Of a stretch of DNA of 64,000 nt, positions 57,179 through 64,000 are shown in pieces. Below the pieces are notes generated by a model that was not told the origin of the DNA, ran no database searches, and worked only from the letters and a program-made list of their open reading frames with translations. Position 1 is the first letter of the stretch; every line of letters begins with the position of its first letter. The DNA comes from Dermanyssus gallinae (lineage: Eukaryota; Arthropoda; Arachnida; Mesostigmata; Dermanyssidae): the NCBI GenBank assembly GCA_003439945.1, contig QVRM01005454.1:173785-237784 (forward strand). Direction: 5' to 3'. A program made the position numbers and the translations under genes.

Positions 57179-57293
57179 TTGCAGAAAACAATGTGAGAAT
57201 TAAAGAATAATTACTATGTCTAGGATACTGGCATGTTTTCAAACATTATTAAGTGTCTGCCACTATTTGGCCTTAATGACCGCTCGATTTTTT

Positions 57294-57466
57294 CGGGCTG
57301 ACACACTTTTTTCGGGCTGACTCTTAGCCAAGATTAATCGTCCACGGGACTGCTTCGAATTGCTCCATAAGCGGACCCTCATAAATGCAAATGCGCCACA
57401 GTGGGGCTCGAACCCGCGCACCTATGTGCCTCCTACGGTCGCGAGGCGCAGGCGAATGCCACCAGA
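57294..57466 (-). mobile_element. tRNA-derived SINE, copy D
   Basis: Minus strand: TGGCATTCGCCTGCGCCTCG, B box GGGTTCGAGCCCC, TTTGCATTTATGAGGGTCC, TTATGGAGCAATTCG, TTAATCTTGGCTAAGAG, then GTCAGCCCGAAAAAA twice in tandem. The duplicated 3' end suggests the element's own short tail repeat. Confidence 0.75.
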
Positions 57467-57829
57467 TTTTTTAGGGGCTTCGCAAAAATTGCGACTTCAA
57501 GCCGAACAACATATTGTTATATTGTCGTTAATGGACACAGTCGGGAATAACGACAGACGGGTTAGTTAGCTCAACTTGTGGATGTGAGTCTTATTGATCA
57601 TTTTATTGAGGGGTCGCTGCAGTGAATATATACAATTTCTGAAAATCGATAATAATTATTGTGGAAACGCCACGGCGGTGCTTGGCACCTTGTCCAGGTG
57701 GTCTACACCAGGCCTGGACCTAGGGCTGATGTAGTTTGTCGTCACGTTCGCTAGGGGACAATTGTTAACCCCGTTACGAGTTAAATGAAATGAAGGCTGT
57801 TCAATACTGGTTGTGAAATGCTAAAAAAA
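57467..57829. other. unassigned spacer
   Basis: Nothing recognised; 57660-57725 contains small GC-rich inverted repeats such as TGCTTGGCACC. Confidence 0.35.
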
Positions 57830-58900
57830 AAGTTATTGTGGAGCTCGTTAAAGCAAATATTTTTTCCCAATGGAATATGGTCTCTAAGAAATACTGCTTC
57901 GAAGTCAGACTTAAATTACTACATTTTGTAACACTGGTGTTTTGCCCGACAGAGGAGCATAAAAGATGCTGTTGCGAGATAACAAGTTCTCCTACACAGA
58001 CACTAAGCATGTGTTCGTGAGACTTCTTTTAGCCTTCACGCCCAATACCTCAAAATCATAAACCTACGACCCTTAACAGCGCTCAAAGCTAACACATGCA
58101 CATTTCATGATGATCATTTTGGTGTCAAATCTATGACAATGCGAGCCGTGGTTGCGGAGTAATTAAGATTTTGCGGAGACAATTACGAGATTGAGCGTAT
58201 GGATAAATGACCTAGAGTGATTTATCTGTTGGAGTAGGTCATTTATGCATACACTTAATCTCGATTTCTCAGCAATAATGAATGAACAATGAAGGCAAAT
58301 ATAATAACTTCATATTTTTGCGACTTGTTTTCGAAGCGACCATGTTGCATCTTCTGGGCGGTGTTATATTTTCTTCAGAAGAAACATAATTTTCGTACAA
58401 ATACGATTATGTGCTTAGTTTCTGTATACGAGGACTGGTTGTCTCGCAATTGCACATTTTGTGCACTTATGTCGGGCAACAATATCAGTGTCACGACTTT
58501 TAGTAATATTACTCTCACTTCGAAACAAAACTTTTTGAAGACCATGTTCTAATAGAAAAAAAATGCTTTAACGCACTCTACAATTCCTTATATCGCTCTT
58601 CAAATCTTTCTGTGACAAAGTCATTTATGCATGCGCTCAGTCTCGACATGTCCTCCGAAAAATCTTAATTACTCTGCAATCACGATGCGCATTGCTATAG
58701 ATTTGCACATTTGCTATCTAAATGTGTTAGTTTTGTGCGTTGTGAACGGTCCTAGGGTTATGATTTAGAGGTATTGGAAGACTTCTTAAACACCATGTTC
58801 CATTGGAAAAATATTTGCTTTAATGAGCCCTACAAATCCTATATTCGATTTTCAAAAATGTTCGTAACAATATTTATATACGGGGTCATTCATAAAAATA
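57830..58900. repeat. nested repeat cluster: one copy and two inverted copies of a 300-400-bp unit
   Basis: Segment 57838-58020 (start CGTTAAAGCAAATATTTTTT) reappears as its reverse complement at about 58400-58570. Segment 58060-58215 (with TCATAAACCTACGACCCTTA and GTTGCGGAGTAATTAAGATT) reappears inverted at about 58620-58770. The first part of the unit is present once more, inverted, at 58780-58830. At the centre GAGATTGAGCGTATGGATAA and TGACCT (58189-58214) face AGGTCATTTATGCATACACT and TAATCTC (58231-58257), 24 of 27 bases matching. The copies differ by many substitutions and small indels, and no coding frame spans them. It looks like an old inverted duplication of a non-autonomous repeat. 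Confidence 0.7.
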
Positions 58901-59749
58901 TGTACTCATTATAAGGTTTGGTAGAACTTGGCATAAACATTTTTTTCCCAATCGAAGGAGGTGGTAAGAGAAAAGCTTCAAGACTTTATTGGATCAACTG
59001 ACAGGGCCATAAAGGCACTCAATCCTCGCTTGGAATACAGATATAATTCTAGAGTCGCAAATTGACATTCAGCAAGGAGACATTGAGGCCAGTTTTGTTT
59101 TTCTTCGGCATTTCTGATCTGGTATCACGTCTACAGAGCCTCCTTAATATTTGATATCTCGACAACATTGGGGGCTCCTGCGAATGTCGTAGCGAAGGAT
59201 TTGCAGACTATATTGGACCTCGAGAAACCGGAAGATTGGCACTCAACGCGGCTAATGTGTGCGATGTGTTATACTAAGGTATACCTTAAGATCAAGCGCA
59301 AGCTATACAAGCAATCACGGAAGCACTTCCCGGGAATCTCGTGCAACTCGGGGTGATCTAGATGTTCTAGGTGCTCCTGTAAGGCCTGAAGGAGTTTTAC
59401 GCGCTCGTGATGCCAAACGAGACGCCCTGGTATAGATACGCTTACCGCTTGCAAGTATGCACCCGCAGGTAGCTCTATGTCGTTAGAGACACAATCTTGG
59501 TTTACCAATAATTATCCTCATGCTACAAGCATATCAGATTCTCAAATATATAAAATATTTCTGCCTACGACGACACTTATTGAGACATTCAAAGCGAGGT
59601 AGTGAACATTAACTTATGGAAAAATAACAAGAGAACTTATGGAATAGAGGTAGCCTTTCCATCAGGAAGAGCCATTGTTGACGAAACAATATATTTTTTA
59701 TGGGAGTGGAAAATGCATTTACTACGCACGCCCGCCGAAGTTGTTGGCG
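58901..59749. other. unassigned spacer
   Basis: Open frames at 59168-59508 on both strands carry no recognisable motif. 59609-59749 may belong to the LINE remnant that follows. Confidence 0.35.
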
Positions 59750-60196
59750 GGTAGTGTCGGACTCGACACCGGCGGAAATTATTGGTCTCCATCCTGTTCG
59801 CGTGTAATACCCCCCTGGTTCCAAATTTCTTTGGCCGTCAACGAGGCCAGGAGGGGATATTCTCGTATTCAACCGCGTCCTGAGCCTCTGTGTACTGAAC
59901 CGGGGGTTGGGACCGCGCGAGTCAGCCGCGCTCGTCGAACCTCCTTCAGGTGCGTCTTTTCCCGCATCAAACCATCTAAATACTTGAGTCCCTCATTCCA
60001 GTTAGACTGGCTAGACACCATCCTGGTGACAATGGAGGGTGTCTTCATACTAGCCCATGCGTAGTTCGTGCCGGTGCAGAAGTGGCTCAGAGCCTACCTA
60101 ACAGTCGGCTACTATGTGATCTACGTCATCCGGCTCTCCGGAAGTGCAGAGAACATAGGTATCTGTTGAGGATTTACCGATTCTAAACATATGCAC
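59750..60196 (-). pseudogene. LINE C-terminal zinc-knuckle remnant
   Basis: Minus strand: 'FRIGKSSTDTYVLC' then 'TSGEPDDVDHIVADC' at about 60103-60190. This matches the C-terminal zinc-knuckle motif of R1/LOA/I-type ORF2 proteins ('C.CGE.D.VDHI...C'), with the second cysteine replaced by serine. A stop follows at once. Beyond it the family-like helical part is barely visible ('QVFRWFDAGKDAPE'). Only this end of the element is left. Confidence 0.5.
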
Positions 60197-60276
60197 CTGA
60201 AACTGGACATGCTTTGTTCTAATAGAATAAAGACGTCAATTATACGCGCAGTATCGTTTGTACCTTTTCATTTGAA

Positions 60277-60279
<3 letters not shown>

Positions 60280-60368
<89 letters not shown>
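60280..60368. repeat. (TA)n microsatellite
   Basis: About 90 bases of TA, interrupted once by TGTA. Confidence 0.95.
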
Positions 60369-60370
<2 letters not shown>

Positions 60371-62003
60371 TAAAGATAAAGACAAAACAGTACCTGCTGT
60401 TGATCGAATCGTACGCTTAGCCCAGCTGGAATGTTTCCTGGTAAGTCGGTGCGCCGGAAGCAGTGCGCCCCTGTCTGCTCGAGCCGCCAATCCGAGGAGG
60501 AAGTGTCTCTACAGGCGGAGGAAGTGTCTCCACAGGCGGCGGCAGCAGCGTCCATCGTCGTCATCGTCATCGAATGAAGTCGCGCGGTCGTAGGCTCGCA
60601 ACAGCCACACAGCCGCAAGCTGCACCATCAAATCAGTAGCGACGTGATCTGCTTGCAGGCTTAAAAGACTGGCCCGGGTGCCCTAACTGCTGCTGCCGCA
60701 GCTGGTGTTGCTACTACGCGTGGTGGCGCTTTCCTTTCGACACGTCTTATTTGTATTTTGCGTTTTCCTCTTTCAGCCTTTATCATCCTTCTCTCGTCGT
60801 CGTCCTCGTCGTTTTTTTTGTTTCTGCTTTTGCTTTTGATTCTTTTATTTGGCGTTGCTTCGACGGTTCCTTCCTTCAGTCTCCGGATCGCGGATCTAAT
60901 TCGATAGAGTTTGAGGCGCCAATTCGACTCCACTGATGGGCCGCAAGATAAATAAAGAGAGAGCGAGCGAGCGAGATAGATAGATAGATGGATAGATGAT
61001 AGTTACGCAAGCCCTTTTTTCCACAGCGACCCTTCAGAGTTCAGCTAGTAGTAGTAGACTCGCCGCACTGACGAGTTTGAGACTTCGAGCAGACCGATTT
61101 TTCCAAAAGCGCGTAATCCTCAGGGCAGTGCTAGCCTTCAATTCTAGCCAGGACGCGGCCGCGGCACACGGCCTTCTAGATTGATCCGATCCGGCAAATG
61201 TAGTTATAGTAGTAATAATAATAATAGTGATATCCGCTGTCCTTTGTGCTCTCCGCCAGCATTGGGTGTAACTGAGCAGGCGGTGGTGCCGCCATTCATG
61301 ATGATAATAATCATGTTGCTGCTGCTGCTGATAATGATTTCTGGGGAAAACTTTGATTTGTGTTTTGGAACATTGAAGCTTAGAGGATGGAGAGGCCAAA
61401 TGAAATGACTTTGACCGGGCAGTGGCGGTTGAGTTAGACGTGTTGCTATTGAACTCGTCTGCTAAAGTTTTCTCTCTCTAACTAAAGTATTGTCTAAACA
61501 TATCTGCCAATTGCAGCAGCAGTGAAGTCAACAAGCAACAAACGCACAAACAACAACAACAACAACAACAACAGCAGCAGCAATAACAACAACAACAGCA
61601 ATAAGGACAGCAGCATAAACAACAACGACAACAACAACAACAGCAAAACAATGCTGTGTAGCTCAGTGAAGTTGCAATTTCTCTTTTCAATACGACTCGT
61701 AAATGCTGGTGCAAATTCCCTATGTCGCGATGGCTAGGAGCTACCGCATTTGAGATTCGGTTTTTTATTATACCTATAAGCTCGCTAAGAAAGTTCGCGT
61801 CGAAGCTGAACCGCCGCCGACTACAAAATAAACCAAGTACAGTGCTTCTAGAATAACTTATGGGTCAATGTGGAGTGCGTTTTCTCTGTGTTCATTTTAA
61901 ATTAGGAAATATACTGTAAATATTGTTATGGTATATGTGTAAGATATTATGGCAGTGAGTGCAATGCGATCTCTTTGCTAACAAAGCTGACACTGAGCCA
62001 TTT

Positions 62004-62008
<5 letters not shown>
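60369..62008. other. low-complexity, CpG- and trinucleotide-rich block, no gene named
   Basis: Contains CTG|GTAAGT (donor-like, GT at 60440-60441), two AGGCGGAGGAAGTGTCTC-type repeats at 60504-60535, GATA-like units at 60976-60996, CTG/AAT runs at 61200-61330 and a CAA/CAG/AAC repeat at 61551-61645. Frames across these runs are repeat-driven. The composition resembles the blocks at 31.7-32.7 and 47.4-48.1 kb. Confidence 0.35.
61551..61645. repeat. CAA/CAG trinucleotide repeat
   Basis: ACA/AGC units; polyasparagine and polyserine on one reading, polycysteine on the other strand, neither believable as protein. Confidence 0.9.
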
Positions 62009-62037
<29 letters not shown>

Positions 62038-62048
62038 TAATAATAATA
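62009..62048. repeat. (AAT)n microsatellite
   Basis: About 13 TAA units with one AAC. Confidence 0.95.
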
Positions 62049-62117
62049 CGAGGTTGTAGTGTTATTGATCATACTATTGTATATTTTACCCAATCTGGTG
62101 TGTAAATAAATCATGTG

Positions 62118-62119
<2 letters not shown>

Positions 62120-62166
<47 letters not shown>
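62120..62166. repeat. (TA)n microsatellite
   Basis: Uninterrupted TA run. Confidence 0.95.
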
Positions 62167-62169
<3 letters not shown>

Positions 62170-62672
62170 ATGATATTATATTGTATGTAGTATGATCAAT
62201 ATTAATACTATTACGTATAATAGCAGGGAAAAAAAATCTCATGGTTGCGGTTGCATATTTGAACTATATTCAAACTCACTTAGTTTAATAAAGCTTTCAA
62301 ATATATGTAGTCCGCAGGGGTACTCTCCTCCTGCACATAGTCGGGGCAGCAGCAAATTTTGATTAAAAAAAACGTGTTCACTCAAAGGCCTAAATGCAAA
62401 CATACCATACAATACAGTACCAACGTATAGACTCTCCTCTAGTTGAAAAAGACGTCTGTTGTCAACGAAATCGTAGAAAAAAGAGAGTCAAATTGTGCAG
62501 GTTCACCAACACTGGTTCTTATTTATCTGTTTACGCTTGGCGGGACAACGGAGGACTATGAGGCTGCGCCTCCCCTTGTACTATTGTTACCTATGCCTAA
62601 GTCACGCTCAACACACTATGCTCTGGTGGTTGGCATGAAGTCGTTTCGCCGTTGCAAGATATGTGTTTATGT
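62167..62672. other. unassigned spacer
   Basis: One 82-codon frame (62443-62691) without a motif; nothing else recognised. Confidence 0.35.
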
Positions 62673-62757
62673 TAACGGCCGAGTGGTCTAGAGGGCTAAT
62701 GGTCTGGTCATTATTATCATCTACGCAAGGTTGTCGCTGGTTCCATCCTTTTTGTTG
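62673..62757 (+). pseudogene. tRNA-like remnant (Leu/Ser type)
   Basis: GGCCGAGTGGTCTAGAGGG has the A box and D-arm of leucine/serine tRNAs. GGTTCCATCC about 60 bases later resembles a B box (consensus GGTTCRANNCC), with C for G. The acceptor stem does not pair and no anticodon arm folds cleanly, so this is a tRNA pseudogene or a SINE head of a family different from the one at 44537. Confidence 0.35.
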
Positions 62758-63190
62758 ATCGAGTGATTTCTTTGAGTGATATTTATTGGGAATCGATATG
62801 ATAAACCAGACCGCTAAGAGAGCCAGCGATTATGATGCTAGCTTCTTTCTTGCTACCGCAATGACTGTAAGAAACAAATACAAATAAGATCATATCCTAA
62901 TATGTCAGCTCATGCTGCCGCCATGCCGACGCATCTGCTGCGCACATCTGCCGACGCATCTGTTGCTACCATATTTCTGCTGTCTTTTGTCTAGGCCGGT
63001 TGGGCGGTGGAGATAAACGCATCGGCCGCCTATGTTGCCACGGCTGAGCATTCGACAAAACCCTACTTGTTGCAGCAACAGCCTATCGGACACGTTGTCT
63101 GTCTGCGAACCCGTCACTCGCTCGAGGCGACAGCCCAACAAAGCGACTGACTTACTTATTCATCGCCGAGTGATTCGATAAAGACCAAAC
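62758..63190. other. unassigned spacer
   Basis: Nothing recognised; a phrase CTGCCGACGCATCTG is repeated at about 62930-62960. Confidence 0.35.
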
Positions 63191-63370
63191 ACTTTTTCGG
63201 GTTGACTCTGGGCCAACATTTGACGGCCACGGAATTGCTTTTGTGTTTTGCATCGCTTCGTAACACAGACCCCTCGCCAATACAAATGTGCAACGGCGGG
63301 GGGTCGAACCTGTGCACCTCTGTGTGGTCTTCCTGTCGAAAGGAGGACCCACGCACCACGCCATCCACAA
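63191..63370 (-). mobile_element. tRNA-derived SINE, copy E
   Basis: Minus strand: GGCGTGGTGCGTGGGTCC (degraded A-box part), B-box-like GGTTCGACCCCC, CGTTGCACATTTGTATTGG, then a diverged middle (TACGAAGCGATGCAAAAC), CCGTGGCCGTCAAATGTTGG and the end AGTCAACCCGAAAAAGTG. The most diverged of the longer copies. Confidence 0.65.
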
Positions 63371-64000
63371 TCTCGGCTCGACGATTCGATAAAGACGACG
63401 GCGAGGAAAGAGACAGATCAAAAAAGGACTCGCTTTCCAATGGGTTAATCTAGAGTGTAAGTTAGGGCACTAACGAACGTAACGACAACATTACAACAAC
63501 AATCAAAACAACAACGACGTGTCGGGGACGTTGATGATAAGATGACAATGACGACTACAATGAAGACGAAAAGCCCATCATCGTCATGATCATGGGCAAA
63601 ATGTTGATTAGACTAGCAGAAGATATCCGAGTTGGTGCGACTGAGGAGAAGTCAGCACAGCCAACAGAACTAAGGATCCTGATGCTACTGTAGCGATGAC
63701 CATCACCAGAGCATTACAATGATGAGGGAAGCGCCTTCGTGTACGACGGTCTTCATCTTGCGGCGGCGGGGGGGCATGGGGTGCCCCTAACGCCGCCATC
63801 ACCACCCTTTGGGGCTGCTCGGTCAGCGTCAATGGTGGTGGTTTTGGGGGTAATCGTGGTGGGGGTGCAATGATGGACTACCCCGTCGGTAGACAGTGAA
63901 CACACACTCAGACATAAACACAACGCACGGCAAGCAGGTGGCGACAATTCTTCAGATTGTCACACACAGGATGGTAGGCGGGGAGGGAGCGAGAAGGCAA
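63371..64000. other. unassigned low-complexity DNA
   Basis: CAA/GAC-rich stretch at 63480-63590 and a G-rich plus strand at 63760-63880. No gene recognised. Confidence 0.4.

Noticed and set aside
63760..63880. G-quadruplex candidate
   Set aside because: G runs are present but not four regular runs of three or more within short loops.
1..64000. CRISPR array, bacterial operon or phage-type defence system
   Set aside because: No spaced direct repeats, no compact gene rows; every recognisable element is eukaryotic.

Overview
This is a eukaryotic, repeat-rich window, most likely from an arthropod. The evidence is a BEL/Pao retrotransposon, an irritans/vertumnana-like mariner, R1- and R2-type LINE remnants, a tRNA-derived SINE, many (TA)n and trinucleotide microsatellites, and no compact coding. 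A chelicerate or mite is a guess from general impression, not something the sequence proves. No host gene can be named. Almost everything recognisable is mobile DNA, and most of it is broken.

Layout. 1-2262: remnant of a Tc1-like transposase. 2263-3550: a mariner with a one-base frameshift. 4960-6092: a LINE 3' end with one nonsense codon, bounded on both sides by (ATT)n. 9640-11470: R1-type LINE endonuclease remnant and a possible second LINE piece. 13034-18155: two SINE copies and an R1-type RT remnant. 19636-20960: a complete mariner with an intact 353-aa transposase, matching terminal repeats and a TA target duplication. 21789-22530 (minus) and 26870-27500 (plus): two remnants of one RT type. 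28880-30170 (plus): a CR1/jockey-like LINE remnant, meeting head-to-head an R2-clade remnant at 30239-31412 (minus) that still shows the R2 CCHC motif and restriction-like endonuclease core. 31680-32696: a CpG- and repeat-rich block ending in a perfect splice donor. 33358-33463 (minus): a possible terminal coding exon. 34304-41556: an apparently complete BEL/Pao element with two 482-bp LTRs that look identical, a 5-bp target duplication and one 1,825-codon gag-pol frame. 41557-53030: mostly non-coding, with microsatellites, low-complexity GC-rich blocks and a SINE copy. 53030-55800: R1-type LINE, another LINE and a mariner fragment. 57294-58900: SINE copy and a nested inverted-repeat cluster. 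59750-60196: LINE zinc-knuckle remnant. 60380-64000: low-complexity DNA, a tRNA-like remnant and a SINE copy.

Relations. The intact mariner could supply transposase to the frameshifted copy and to short relatives. The BEL element is new enough that its LTRs have not diverged. The SINE would need a LINE partner, which cannot be identified here. I found no convincing new multi-gene system. The most useful leads are the SINE family, the R2-clade remnant away from visible rDNA, the nested inverted repeat at 57.8-58.9 kb and two exon candidates.
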